DNA from: Clostridioides difficile_D
GTDB lineage: Bacteria > Bacillota > Clostridia > Peptostreptococcales > Peptostreptococcaceae
Assembly: GCA_945861085.1 (NCBI GenBank)
Contig: OX244046.1
Location: 1,674,001-1,738,000 of the forward strand
Length of the DNA stretch: 64,000 nucleotides
Reading direction: 5' to 3'
A program made the translations under genes and the position numbers. This document shows positions 31,462 to 40,329 of the stretch, one piece after another (positions within the stretch are counted from its first letter, which is position 1; the number at the start of each line of letters is the position of its first letter). Below the pieces are notes generated by a model. It was not told where the DNA came from and searched no databases. It saw nothing but the letters and a program-made list of their open reading frames with translations.

Positions 31462-33681
31462 TTGAGAGATAGAATTTATATTGTAGACATCAACACAAAG
31501 ATGTATCAAATAGCAAGATATAAGCAAAACGATAATAATGTATCTTATAACATGAGAATAGTACAAGATTCTATAGATGTTGATTTAACTGGATATACAG
31601 CATTAGCATTTTTTAATTTACCAAGTGGGAGGATTACTCAAAAAAATTGTACTATAGAAGGTTCAACTGTTTATACTGAATTAAGTCATATAGAGCTTTC
31701 AGAGGAAGGTGATGTTACTTCTGAGATAACTTTATACAAAGATGAGAAGGTAGTTACTACATTTTCTACAATAATAAAAGTTGAAAAAAGTATAAATAGA
31801 AATGCAATAGAGGATGAGCCTAGTTGGGATATAATAAAAGACATATTAAATGTATTAAGTTATGAAGAAGAAAGACAAGAAAATGAAAATGTAAGAAAAT
31901 CTAATGAAGAAATTAGAATAAGTTCTGAAAATGTTAGAATTGGCAATGAGAATGTAAGAATTGAAAGCGAAAATCAGAGAAAAGATAGTGAAGTTGAAAG
32001 ATGTGAGAATGAGGAAGTAAGAAAAACGCAAGAACTTACTAGAGAAGCTAATGAAGAAACAAGAAAGACAAGTGAAACGACAAGAGAAGCCAATGAAGAA
32101 ATAAGAAAGACAAGTGAAATAACAAGAGAAGCTAATGAAGAAATAAGAAAAACAAATGAAATAGTAAGAGGGTCAAGTGAAGAAACTAGAAATACTAATG
32201 AGGAAACTAGAGAAGGCAATGAGACTGTTAGAAAAGCAAATGAGGAAATAAGAAAAGCTAGTGAAGAAACTAGAGAATCAAATGAAAATATTAGAAAAGC
32301 AAGTGAAGAGATAAGAAATGGTAGCGAAGAAACAAGAGTTACTAATGAAGTAGCTAGACAAGAATCAGAAACTAAAAGAGAAGAAAACGAAGACCTTAGA
32401 AAAAGTAATGAAGAAACAAGAGAAGAAAATGAAGAAATAAGAAAAAGTAATGAAAACACTAGAAAAGCAAGTGAAGAAGTAAGAAATACTAGTGAAGAAA
32501 CAAGAAATACTAATGAGGAAGCTAGAAAAGCAAGTGAAGAAATAAGAAAAACTAGTGAAACAACCAGAAATACCAATGAGGAAGCTAGAAAAGTTAGTGA
32601 AACAACAAGGGAAACAAATGAAGAAACAAGAAAAGCGAATGAAATAATAAGACAAAATTCAGAGATTAAAAGAGAAGAGAATGAAGAGCTTAGAGAAAGC
32701 AATGAGGTAACTAGAGAACTAAATGAGTCAACTAGGCAGACATCTATAATTAATATGCAGAAAAAAGTAGATGATAAAGTAGATGAGGTTGATAACAAAA
32801 TAGTTGAAGTAAATACTGCTAAGACAGATATGACAACAACTGTTAGCAATAAAATAAATGAGTTTGAAAAAAGGTTCAATGAATTAGAAAATTTAGATAC
32901 AGCAGGAGAAATATTACAATCAAAAAAAACAACAGATGGTCAGATAAAAGATACTTTAAAAGAAAGATTAACTTATGATTTTAATAAACTAGATTTAAAA
33001 ATAGAGCAACTTATTGCTGGTGGAATAAATGTAGCATTTAATAAATCATATGATACGTCTGAATGGGTTGAAGTTGATGGAGGATTTGAACTTTCAGTAG
33101 AACATAACCTTGTTACTCAAAAAATATTAGTTTCTTCAATAGATAAACTTAATAGGAAAAGTTTAATTACATCTTATAAAATTATGGATGACAATAATAT
33201 AATACTGTTTAATGAAGTTGCTATAGACATTGAAGTTACAGTAGTTAATGGTGGTTCTGCTATTGAACTTATAAAATTTACTATTAATGATGATATAGAG
33301 TCTCTTGAAAGTGCTTATTCTAGTATAGAGACAAAAAGATTATTAAAAGATGGATTAGATAAAAAAGCTAATTTAGAACATACTCATGATATATATGTTG
33401 AGAAAGTTGAAGGCAAAGAACTATCTACAGAAGATTATACAACTGAAGAAAAAGAAAAACTTTCTCAATTAGATACTTATAAAAATAAAGAAACAAAATT
33501 TAATACAAATGGTTCTATAACAGAAACATTAGATAATAGTATCAAGTATATTACAAAGTTTAATACAAATGGCTCTATATCAAAAGAAAAGTATATAAAT
33601 GATATATTAATAAATACAACAATAACTAACTTTAAAAATGGAATGATAGAAGAATCTGTTACAAATGAAGGGGTGATTTAG
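31462..33681 (+). CDS. BppU-like baseplate protein with long seven-residue coiled-coil repeat
   Basis: Of 739 residues from TTG, residues 1-120 resemble the BppU N-terminal domain (DRIYIVDINTKMYQIARY, SSEITLYKDEKVVTTFST-type strands). Residues about 140-425 are some forty near-perfect seven-residue units of the form R-x-x-N/S-E-E-T/I, giving a very long trimeric-type coiled coil. Hinge and globular parts follow (455-650), then two KFNTNGSI repeats near the C-terminus. It probably forms a long stalk that holds receptor-binding proteins off the baseplate. Confidence 0.75.
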   Translation: MRDRIYIVDINTKMYQIARYKQNDNNVSYNMRIVQDSIDVDLTGYTALAFFNLPSGRITQKNCTIEGSTVYTELSHIELSEEGDVTSEITLYKDEKVVTTFSTIIKVEKSINRNAIEDEPSWDIIKDILNVLSYEEERQENENVRKSNEEIRISSENVRIGNENVRIESENQRKDSEVERCENEEVRKTQELTREANEETRKTSETTREANEEIRKTSEITREANEEIRKTNEIVRGSSEETRNTNEETREGNETVRKANEEIRKASEETRESNENIRKASEEIRNGSEETRVTNEVARQESETKREENEDLRKSNEETREENEEIRKSNENTRKASEEVRNTSEETRNTNEEARKASEEIRKTSETTRNTNEEARKVSETTRETNEETRKANEIIRQNSEIKREENEELRESNEVTRELNESTRQTSIINMQKKVDDKVDEVDNKIVEVNTAKTDMTTTVSNKINEFEKRFNELENLDTAGEILQSKKTTDGQIKDTLKERLTYDFNKLDLKIEQLIAGGINVAFNKSYDTSEWVEVDGGFELSVEHNLVTQKILVSSIDKLNRKSLITSYKIMDDNNIILFNEVAIDIEVTVVNGGSAIELIKFTINDDIESLESAYSSIETKRLLKDGLDKKANLEHTHDIYVEKVEGKELSTEDYTTEEKEKLSQLDTYKNKETKFNTNGSITETLDNSIKYITKFNTNGSISKEKYINDILINTTITNFKNGMIEESVTNEGVI

Positions 33682-35753
33682 TGAGTTGGGCAGAGGTTTA
33701 TAAAATAAATAGTGATATTCAAGGAGAACCTTTAAATTATTTAAATTATTTACAAGATTTGAAGTTAAATGGTTCTGAAAGTTATCTTTTATATGAAGGT
33801 AATCATAGGATTTGGGAAGAGCTGTACTTAAATAGTTTATACTTATTTTCTGATAGAGGAATTAGAGAAGTTGTGTATACAGCTTTTTCAGAAACAGACA
33901 TTGACAATCTGTTTGATAAAAGTACTAAGCTGGGGGAACAATTAAATGCCTTTTACAGAACAGATATATTTAGTTTGGGGAATGCTGATAATGTAGTAAA
34001 AGGAATGACTGTAGAGCATTATAATTCATTAGAGGAAAAATTTAAAGCAGGGTATGATAGATATGTTACAAGAGAACAAGAAAAGTCAACTATAGGAGCA
34101 TGGTTTAATTCTACTTTTAGTTTAAATAGTACTGATTTAGAAAGTCTTACAACTATAGATGAAATATTAGCAAATACAGAAGCTACTAATGCGATACTTA
34201 ATAATAGTAATGCAATAGTAGCTTTAACTATGTGTAAAACAAGTATGGACGCAGTTGTTGCAAGCCCAAATGCAATGGATTTGCTAGGACAATATATTTT
34301 AAAAGTTACAGCAGAGCCAGCTGTTATAAAAGCGATTTTAGAAAATAATGTAATTAGAGAAGCTATAATAAATAGTACTGAAGCAATGACTTATATATCA
34401 ACAAATCAGGAATCTGTATCATATATATTTAAAAATTTAGAAGCGATACAATTATTACTAGCTAATCAAGAAAGTCTAAATTTAGTATTAGCAAATCAGA
34501 ATGTAGTAAAAAATATATTAGCAAATATTTTAAAAACATATAATGCTTTGTACAATATTGAGTCAAATAAAACAAATTTAATTTCAAATTCAAATACTGC
34601 TTATAATTCAACAAATCTTATAGTTGAGGGAGAACTTTTCTATCTGATAAAAGATATAAACATTGAATATAAAAGTTTGAAGGAAGCTTTATTAGTAATT
34701 GGAGAAGATACAGTAACAGTACTTAATATTTGTAAAAGTATAGAAAATAATCTAAGCATTATAACAGCTATAGCAAATAATCAAGAAGCTTTCAATTCTG
34801 TAAAAGAAGTTGACTTAGCAATATCAAAAATAGTAGCGAAGCTGGCAGGTTTAGATAATGCAACTATCTACACTTCGGATGCGTTAGCTAGAAGTGATAA
34901 ATACATGAATGCTGTAGCAAGCTCAAGCACAGCAATGAATGCTGTAGCAAGCTCAAGCACAGCAATGAATGCTGTAGCAAGCTCAAGCACAGCAATGAAT
35001 GCTGTAGCAAGCTCAAGCACAGCAATGAATGCTGTAGCAAGCTCAAGCACAGCAATGAATGCTGTAGCAAGCTCAAGCACAGCAATGAATGCTGTAGCAA
35101 GCTCAAGCACAGCAATGAATGCTGTAGCAAGCTCAAGCACAGCAATGAATGCTGTAGCAAGCTCACAAATTGGCGTGAATACAATAATAAATAATCCAGG
35201 GTTCTTAAACATAGTAATCTCCAGCTCGACAGCCATGTCTGCCATCGCAGGAAGCTCGACAGCCATGTCTGCCATCGCAGGAAGCTCGACAGCCATGTCT
35301 GCCATCGCAGGAAGCTCGACAGCCATGTCTGCCATCGCAGGAAAACCTATTGCTATAAGTGCAATAATAAAATCTACAATGGCATGTAGTAAGATTGATT
35401 CAAAGATACAATCATATAGAAGTACACTTGTAAATTCTCTTAATAATGCATCATATTTTACAAAGACTACTGAAATTAGTTCAAATAGTAATTCGAATGG
35501 TACAACTTTAGATAGAACTTTATATGCTGGAAATAAAATAATAATTCCGACTCAATTCCGAGACAAAGGTTCTGGAGCTAATACAATAACATTATATTCA
35601 AGTAGTACTAATATTCAAATTTATAATACTACAATAACACAAACAACAGTTAGTATAACAAGTGGTGTAGCTCTTCGTGGAGTTAGAGAGCTACATGGAA
35701 CATACTACCCAAGTGAAAATGAAATAACATATGATGTTTATACAGCAAGATAA
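33681..35753 (+). CDS. Tail fibre-like protein with two families of tandem ten-residue repeats
   Basis: The 690-residue protein starts at GTG overlapping the previous stop. The N-terminal part includes DRGIREVVYTAFSETDID; residues about 150-300 hold diverged repeats such as ANQESLNLVLANQ. Residues about 408-493 are eight perfect MNAVASSSTA units plus a partial one. Residues about 514-553 are four perfect SSTAMSAIAG units encoded by DNA of unusual composition. The C-terminus (TLYAGNKIIIPTQFRDKG onward) looks like a small binding domain. It is probably a fibre whose length can change by repeat number. Confidence 0.65.
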   Translation: MSWAEVYKINSDIQGEPLNYLNYLQDLKLNGSESYLLYEGNHRIWEELYLNSLYLFSDRGIREVVYTAFSETDIDNLFDKSTKLGEQLNAFYRTDIFSLGNADNVVKGMTVEHYNSLEEKFKAGYDRYVTREQEKSTIGAWFNSTFSLNSTDLESLTTIDEILANTEATNAILNNSNAIVALTMCKTSMDAVVASPNAMDLLGQYILKVTAEPAVIKAILENNVIREAIINSTEAMTYISTNQESVSYIFKNLEAIQLLLANQESLNLVLANQNVVKNILANILKTYNALYNIESNKTNLISNSNTAYNSTNLIVEGELFYLIKDINIEYKSLKEALLVIGEDTVTVLNICKSIENNLSIITAIANNQEAFNSVKEVDLAISKIVAKLAGLDNATIYTSDALARSDKYMNAVASSSTAMNAVASSSTAMNAVASSSTAMNAVASSSTAMNAVASSSTAMNAVASSSTAMNAVASSSTAMNAVASSSTAMNAVASSQIGVNTIINNPGFLNIVISSSTAMSAIAGSSTAMSAIAGSSTAMSAIAGSSTAMSAIAGKPIAISAIIKSTMACSKIDSKIQSYRSTLVNSLNNASYFTKTTEISSNSNSNGTTLDRTLYAGNKIIIPTQFRDKGSGANTITLYSSSTNIQIYNTTITQTTVSITSGVALRGVRELHGTYYPSENEITYDVYTAR
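34904..35163 (+). repeat. 30-base perfect tandem repeat (eight copies plus a partial ninth)
   Basis: The unit starts ATGAATGCTGTAGCAAGCTC and encodes MNAVASSSTA. All eight full copies are identical at the DNA level, indicating recent expansion or homogenisation by slippage or recombination. Confidence 0.95.
35223..35342 (+). repeat. 30-base GC-rich tandem repeat, four perfect copies
   Basis: The unit starts AGCTCGACAGCCATGTCTGC and is 60% GC (18 of 30), far above the surrounding sequence. It encodes SSTAMSAIAG with codons (GCC, ATC, TCG) that are rare elsewhere in the window. Confidence 0.95.
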
Positions 35754-35777
35754 TTTTTATCAAAAGAAGGTGATTAA

Positions 35778-37907
35778 TTGTTAAATGAAGATGTAGTAAA
35801 GAATATTAATAAATTAAATAATGAACAGGATAATATTAACTTGGAACTTAGTAAAAAAGCCAACAAAGAACACAAACATAATGTTAGCGATATAGAAGGA
35901 TTAACAATCGTTGCAAATGCGGAAGATATAAATTATACAAATATAAAAAACGAAGAAATTTCAAACTCAAAACAAGCTTTAGATGTATTATTTACAGATA
36001 CAGAAACTAATAAAAAAAGTATTTTAGATATAGAAAATTTAGCTGAGATTGAAAATTTAAAATGTTCTACTGATGTGGGAGAATACACTATAGAAAACAG
36101 TAAGAAAGGTTATATAACTAATCTCAATATACAAGGTAAGACACTAGTCAATTTATGGGGCAATAATATCTCAGATTTTTCTTTATGGAAAACAACCTTT
36201 TCAGATAATAAAATAAATGTAACAACAGAAAATGGAATAATGTATCATAACTTTTTCACAACGAATTATTCCATGTATAAACCAAACACATTATATACTG
36301 TAGTAGTAAATGTTTATAAAAATACATTACCAGAAACAAGTGGAATATATGTACATAGTATTGGAGAAGAAAAATCTATATTTGGAAATCCTACAACAAA
36401 TTGTACAATAAATGGAGGAAAAATAGGAAGGTTCAAATATAGCTTTACAACATTAAATGACCTATCAAGTTGTAATATTGTATTAAGGAGCATTATAAAC
36501 AATGATACATCTATAGCAGGACATGAAGTAAGTTTAAATATGACTATACTAGAAGGTGATTACACTAATACTAATATAGAATATTTTAAAGGATTACAAA
36601 GTGTTGGTCAAAATAAGAATATAGAACTTCTAACATTCGAGAATAACGAAGTTAATTTATTTAATAAAAATGGAAATTTTAAAGATAATTATATTTTGCA
36701 ATATCTTAATGGTGAGGAACTTATTTCTGAAACTAACAATCATAAATACACACTTGATTATATAGATGTAGAATCAAATATAGAGTATACTTTTTATAAT
36801 TGTAGTAGAAATATTTGTTGGTATGATATAAATAAAAGTTTCATACCAGCATCATTAAACGAAAGAATAATAGGAGATAAAGATATTTTTTATATTGCTA
36901 GAAGCCCTAAAAATGCAAAGTATCTAAGAGTTACTATAATAAAAGATTTACATGATAATGGGGATAAAACAATTATAACTAAAGGAAATAAATATGATAA
37001 AAAGACAATTCCATATATATTAAGAAGTTTACCAAATGAAGTAAAAGATGAAATAGTTTATAAAAATAATAAATATTACTTAATAAAAAGATGTGAGGAA
37101 CATACTTATACTGATATTGAAAATCTTGACTTATCATATACATATGATAATACATTATGCTTTATGGGAACATTAATTCCTCAAGCTATTGTTGATAGTT
37201 TAGATACACAATATGTTTTATGCAATAACTTAATTGGAAAAAGTAGAAATGATTTTAACAGTAATGATGCAGAGGGATGTTCAACTACTGGTGGTGGTGA
37301 TATAGCATTTAGAATATTAAAAAGTAAACTTTCTACACAAGACAAAAATGGGTTTAATGAATGGATAAAAAATAATCCAATAACTATCATCTACCAACTT
37401 GCAGAACCAAAAGAAATCGAACTTGGAACATTAAATTTAGAGCAATTTAATAATCAAACTGGATTTATTTGCAACACAGGTACTGTGATATCAAATATAA
37501 ATTTTGAAAGTACACAAAATTTAGGTAGCCATATAGAAGTTATTAGAGAAAATTTAAAAGAAATTACATCAATAATTAAAACTGAAAATAATATTGATTT
37601 TAAATTTGTTAATGGATGGGACAAAGTATGGCAATCAGCTACCATTACAAGGATAGGAAAAAACTTATTTGTAAACATGATTGTGACAAAGAATACATCT
37701 TCTACTGTTTTAGAAGAAGCAATAATTAAATTACCTCTAGGGATATCAAGACAAAACTATTCTTGTCCAGTTATGAATTCTTCTTGTGAACAAGTTGACA
37801 CTGTAGGGATAGCTTGTGTAAATGATACTATACTGATGTTAACTCCAGGTCATGATATTACGAATAAAGGAATTTTAATTAGTGTTGTTGTAAATTTGGA
37901 GGTTTAA
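35778..37907 (+). CDS. Receptor-binding / tail fibre protein
   Basis: The 709-residue protein starts at TTG after AGAAGGTGATT. The N-terminus (LNKLNNEQDNINLELSKKANKEHKHNVSDIEG) is like a connector helix plus a His-bearing motif common in phage fibres. The long middle is beta-rich with carbohydrate-binding-like segments (TLYTVVVNVYKNTLPETSGIYVHS, NLFNKNGNFKDNYIL). The C-terminus (NGWDKVWQSATITRIGKNLFVNMIVTKNT) resembles a small jelly-roll tip domain. It probably contacts the host surface, for example S-layer or glycans (inference). Confidence 0.65.
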   Translation: MLNEDVVKNINKLNNEQDNINLELSKKANKEHKHNVSDIEGLTIVANAEDINYTNIKNEEISNSKQALDVLFTDTETNKKSILDIENLAEIENLKCSTDVGEYTIENSKKGYITNLNIQGKTLVNLWGNNISDFSLWKTTFSDNKINVTTENGIMYHNFFTTNYSMYKPNTLYTVVVNVYKNTLPETSGIYVHSIGEEKSIFGNPTTNCTINGGKIGRFKYSFTTLNDLSSCNIVLRSIINNDTSIAGHEVSLNMTILEGDYTNTNIEYFKGLQSVGQNKNIELLTFENNEVNLFNKNGNFKDNYILQYLNGEELISETNNHKYTLDYIDVESNIEYTFYNCSRNICWYDINKSFIPASLNERIIGDKDIFYIARSPKNAKYLRVTIIKDLHDNGDKTIITKGNKYDKKTIPYILRSLPNEVKDEIVYKNNKYYLIKRCEEHTYTDIENLDLSYTYDNTLCFMGTLIPQAIVDSLDTQYVLCNNLIGKSRNDFNSNDAEGCSTTGGGDIAFRILKSKLSTQDKNGFNEWIKNNPITIIYQLAEPKEIELGTLNLEQFNNQTGFICNTGTVISNINFESTQNLGSHIEVIRENLKEITSIIKTENNIDFKFVNGWDKVWQSATITRIGKNLFVNMIVTKNTSSTVLEEAIIKLPLGISRQNYSCPVMNSSCEQVDTVGIACVNDTILMLTPGHDITNKGILISVVVNLEV

Positions 37908-37910
37908 ATT

Positions 37911-38228
37911 GTGGATAAAATGAAATTTAAAATAATAAGAGAACATAATTTCTCAAAAGAAGAAATTGACAATATAGGAATTGATAATTTTTTTATTGCA
38001 GATAGTGGTCAATTGTGGACACCTTTAACAAGCAAAGGAGAAATTATTAAAACAGGTGAACAGTCTTATAATGAGTGGATAGAATTACAAAACAATCTGG
38101 TCAAACCAGAACAATCACTTGATGAAAGTACAATTTTAAAAGAAAATCAAAAGGAGCAAGACAATCTATTAATAGATAATGCTTATAGAATTGCTATTTT
38201 AGAACTTAACACAAATAATGTGTTATAA
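37911..38228 (+). CDS. Small tail-region protein
   Basis: The 105-residue product starts at GTG after GGAGG. It is acidic and helical, with FIADSGQLWTPLTSKGEIIKTGEQSYNEWIELQ. It resembles the short XkdW-type or fibre-associated proteins encoded after phage fibres, but no domain is certain. It ends just before the XkdX-like gene. Confidence 0.5.
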   Translation: MDKMKFKIIREHNFSKEEIDNIGIDNFFIADSGQLWTPLTSKGEIIKTGEQSYNEWIELQNNLVKPEQSLDESTILKENQKEQDNLLIDNAYRIAILELNTNNVL

Positions 38229-38253
38229 AATTATAAAAAATGGAGGGAACAAC

Positions 38254-38424
38254 ATGTATAATATTTTAAAAAGAATGATTGAACAAAAAAATTATGAAAC
38301 TAAAGAAGAATTGCAGACTAAATTGGATGTATTCTATGCATTAAGCAGAATTAAAGAGAATGAATACACAGAATTAACAAACATGATAAATAAAGAAGAA
38401 GTACCAAAAGAACCTATTATCTAA
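38254..38424 (+). CDS. XkdX-like small protein
   Basis: The 56-residue protein starts at ATG 38254 behind TGGAGGG. Its pattern (ILKRMIEQKNYETKEELQTKLDVFYALSRIKENEYTELTNMI) is like the XkdX family of tiny proteins found between tail fibre and lysis genes. The function of that family is unknown. A terminator overlaps its end. Confidence 0.55.
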   Translation: MYNILKRMIEQKNYETKEELQTKLDVFYALSRIKENEYTELTNMINKEEVPKEPII

Positions 38425-38442
38425 AACACAAAGGTTCTTTTT
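38409..38442 (+). terminator. Intrinsic terminator between tail and lysis modules
   Basis: AGAACCT pairs with AGGTTCT around a loop that includes the stop codon; seven T follow. Confidence 0.65.
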
Positions 38443-38469
38443 TTATATCAATTTTAGTAGGAGGTCATC

Positions 38470-38736
38470 ATGGAACAATTATTAACAGAATTAAGTAGTT
38501 TAGGAGCAATAGGAATCTTATGTGCTTTACTATTCAAAAATACTATGCAGGAGAAAAAAGAAGATAGGGACATGTATAAAAAGACAGTAGAAAACTTTAT
38601 TGAACTATCAACACAACAACAAGAAATCAATAAAAATATACTTGTTGAAATGGGAGCAATGAAAACTGATGTAGAGGAAATAAAGGAAGATGTAACAGAT
38701 ATAAAGGTGATGCTACAGAAAGAAGGTGATAAATGA
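38470..38736 (+). CDS. Holin, UviB/BhlA-like
   Basis: The 88-residue protein has one N-terminal membrane segment (residues 4-22, LLTELSSLGAIGILCALLF), then a charged coiled tail with the repeated VEEIKEDVTDIKVML pattern. This is the BhlA/UviB layout of small holins and bacteriocin-release proteins in Firmicutes. It is directly upstream of, and overlaps by four bases, the endolysin gene. It is predicted to permeabilise the membrane so the endolysin reaches the cell wall. Confidence 0.85.
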   Translation: MEQLLTELSSLGAIGILCALLFKNTMQEKKEDRDMYKKTVENFIELSTQQQEINKNILVEMGAMKTDVEEIKEDVTDIKVMLQKEGDK

Positions 38737-39542
38737 TGAAAGTAGCAATAATGCCAGGACATACACTAACAGGAAAAGGAACAGGGGCAGTTGGTTATAT
38801 AGATGAAGGAAAAGAAAACAGAATACTAACTGATTTAATTGTTAAATGGTTGAAACAAGGTGGAGCTATTGTGTATACTGGAAAAGTAGATAAATCTAAT
38901 AACTATTTAGCAGAACAATGTGAAATTGCCAATAGGCAAAATGTAGACTTAGCAGTACAAATCCATTTCAACGCAAATAAAACAACTCTAAATACTATGG
39001 GTACAGAGACAATATACAAAACTAACAATGGTAAGGTATATGCTGAAAGAGTCAACAAAAAACTATCAACAATATTTAAAAATAGAGGTGCAAAATCGGA
39101 TGTAAGAGGTCTTTACTGGCTTAGTCATACAAAAGCTCCTGCAATATTAATTGAAGTGTGTTTCGTAGATAGTAAAGCAGATACAGATTATTATATTAGA
39201 CATAAAGATATAGTTGCTAAATTAATAGCAGAAGGTATTTTAAATAAGACAATAGATAATAAAGAGAATGGTGAGGGAAAAATCATGTACAAACATACAA
39301 TCGTTTATGATGGAGCAGTTGACAAAATACCTGCAACCGTGGTTGGCTGGGGATATAATGATGGTAAAATACTAATATGTGATATAAAAGATTACATACC
39401 AGGTCAGACAGAAAATTTATATGTTGTTGGTGGTGGAGCATGTGAGAAGATAGGTTCCATAACTAAAGAAAATTATACCCTGATAAAAGGTAATGATAGA
39501 TTTGACACTCTTTACAAGGCATTAGATTTTATAAACAAGTAA
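38733..39542 (+). CDS. Endolysin, N-acetylmuramoyl-L-alanine amidase with C-terminal domain
   Basis: Of 269 residues, the amidase_3 domain covers residues 1-170: the first zinc His in IMPGHTL, the Glu in YIDEGKENRI, the second His in LAVQIHFNAN and the catalytic Glu in AILIEVCFVD. The C-terminal domain (185-269, YKHTIVYDGAVDKIPATVVGWGYN, YVVGGGACEKIG, GNDRFDTLYKALDF) is like that of C. difficile endolysin CD27L. An in-frame ATG at 39285 with GAGGGA upstream could yield the C-terminal domain alone, as reported for relatives. Confidence 0.9.
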   Translation: MMKVAIMPGHTLTGKGTGAVGYIDEGKENRILTDLIVKWLKQGGAIVYTGKVDKSNNYLAEQCEIANRQNVDLAVQIHFNANKTTLNTMGTETIYKTNNGKVYAERVNKKLSTIFKNRGAKSDVRGLYWLSHTKAPAILIEVCFVDSKADTDYYIRHKDIVAKLIAEGILNKTIDNKENGEGKIMYKHTIVYDGAVDKIPATVVGWGYNDGKILICDIKDYIPGQTENLYVVGGGACEKIGSITKENYTLIKGNDRFDTLYKALDFINK

Positions 39543-39551
39543 ACTGATTAG

Positions 39552-39588
39552 GAGGTAGTAACTGGAAATAGTTACTACCTCTTTTTTT
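39552..39588 (+). terminator. Strong terminator after the lysis genes
   Basis: A 12-base perfect stem (39552-39563 with 39570-39581) and a six-base loop are followed by seven T. It also separates the plus-strand late operon from the convergent minus-strand AbrB cassette 2. Confidence 0.9.
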
Positions 39589-39763
39589 ATTCATTTTCAG
39601 CTTTCTCAATAATTATTTTACCATCTTCTAGTGTAACTATAACCTTTCTTTCATCTTGAGAGATACCCAGTTCTTTAACCCAATTGATAGGTAAAGATAA
39701 TCTAGTAGTAGTATAGCCATTTCCACTCTTATGAAAACTTATATTTAATTCTCTTTGCTCCAT
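39587..39763 (-). CDS. AbrB cassette 2: AbrB/MazE-like DNA-binding protein
   Basis: The 58-residue protein aligns throughout with those at 9494 and 40330: ELNISFHKSGNGYTTTRLSLP, WVKELGIS, then RKVIVTLEDGKIIIEKAE. The ATG follows immediately on the stop of the membrane-protein gene. It is the third gene of the cassette, probably an autoregulator or antitoxin-like partner binding the promoter at 40193-40221. Confidence 0.75.
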   Translation of the reverse strand: MEQRELNISFHKSGNGYTTTRLSLPINWVKELGISQDERKVIVTLEDGKIIIEKAENE

Positions 39764-39931
39764 TTAATTCCCATCCTTTTTTAATTCTTTTGTAAAGTAA
39801 ACTAATAGTGAGATACTTATTAATAAACCGATGATATTCCATATATCAAAACTTTTTATTAAGAGTATTACATCAAACACTATAGTTATTAAAACAACAG
39901 CAACACATATTTTGTAAAAATTTCTATTCAT
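39764..39931 (-). CDS. AbrB cassette 2: two-segment membrane protein
   Basis: The 55-residue protein has two hydrophobic stretches (about residues 7-24 and 32-45: CVAVVLITIVFDVILLI and IIGLLISISLLVYF) joined by a short polar turn, then a Lys-rich tail. It is clearly homologous to the 55-residue protein at 40508. No family is recognised. It abuts the AbrB-like gene with no gap, so production of the two is coupled. Confidence 0.65.
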   Translation of the reverse strand: MNRNFYKICVAVVLITIVFDVILLIKSFDIWNIIGLLISISLLVYFTKELKKDGN

Positions 39932-39971
39932 GTAATTTTAGAAAGTATGTTATAATATTAGAAAGAAGTCA

Positions 39972-39999
39972 CCTAGAAGGAACTGTATTTCCTTCTAGG
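39972..39999 (-). other. Stem-loop after micropeptide 2
   Basis: A perfect nine-base stem CCTAGAAGG/CCTTCTAGG with a ten-base loop. It is at the same relative place as the stem-loops of cassettes 1 and 3. The following GACTTCTTTCTAA on the minus strand is also shared with cassette 3. Confidence 0.6.
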
Positions 40000-40007
40000 C
40001 TTAACTC

Positions 40008-40136
40008 TTATAGTTCTTTAATTAGCCTTAAAACTGTAAGAGCTATATTTAGTATTAATAATATAAAAGAGAGAACTTTTTTAATTATATTAAATTTGTT
40101 CTCTTTTTTATTTTTTCTTCTTTCTAATCTCCCCAC
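40008..40136 (-). CDS. AbrB cassette 2: amphipathic micropeptide
   Basis: The 42-residue product starts at GTG behind AAAGGAGG. The very basic N-terminus (GRLERRKNKKENK) and hydrophobic helix (VLSFILLILNIALTVLRLI) match the peptide at 40752 (SRIERRKKDRESK and a similar helix). It could insert in the membrane. It is first in the cassette, behind its own promoter. Its function is unknown; a toxin-like role is inference from layout. Confidence 0.6.
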   Translation of the reverse strand: MGRLERRKNKKENKFNIIKKVLSFILLILNIALTVLRLIKEL

Positions 40137-40192
40137 TTTCTTTGTCCTCCTTTCTTAGTTTTTTATTTTCTCACCTCCTTGTCTATAAATAT

Positions 40193-40221
40193 ATTATAAT
40201 ATTACGGTGCGTATAATGCAA
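40193..40221 (-). promoter_or_regulatory. Promoter of AbrB cassette 2 with palindromic spacer
   Basis: On the minus strand: TTGCAT (40216-40221), 17 bases, TATAAT (40193-40198). The spacer contains the 11-base palindrome TACG-N3-CGTA (40203-40213), a probable operator between -35 and -10. Confidence 0.65.
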
Positions 40222-40285
40222 CACTTTTATCCATATTTTTCAAATAAATTTATAAAACCTATTAACATAAAATACAAAATATAAT

Positions 40286-40322
40286 AAAAATAAGTAGGTG
40301 CTTACATTATACACCCACTTAT
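40286..40322 (-). terminator. Terminator of AbrB cassette 3
   Basis: A nearly perfect ten-base stem (TAAGTGGGTG with CACCTACTTA) is followed on the minus strand by TTTTTATT. It separates cassette 3 from the promoter of cassette 2. Confidence 0.65.
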
Positions 40323-40329
40323 CTTAAAG

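Noticed and set aside
31974..32879. 301-codon minus-strand frame opposite the BppU-like stalk
   Set aside because: It is a shadow of the seven-residue repeats; the sequence is an artificial Ser/Leu/Phe repeat.
34868..35335. 155-codon minus-strand frame opposite the fibre repeats
   Set aside because: It is the direct consequence of perfect 30-base repeats lacking stops on both strands; no start signal.
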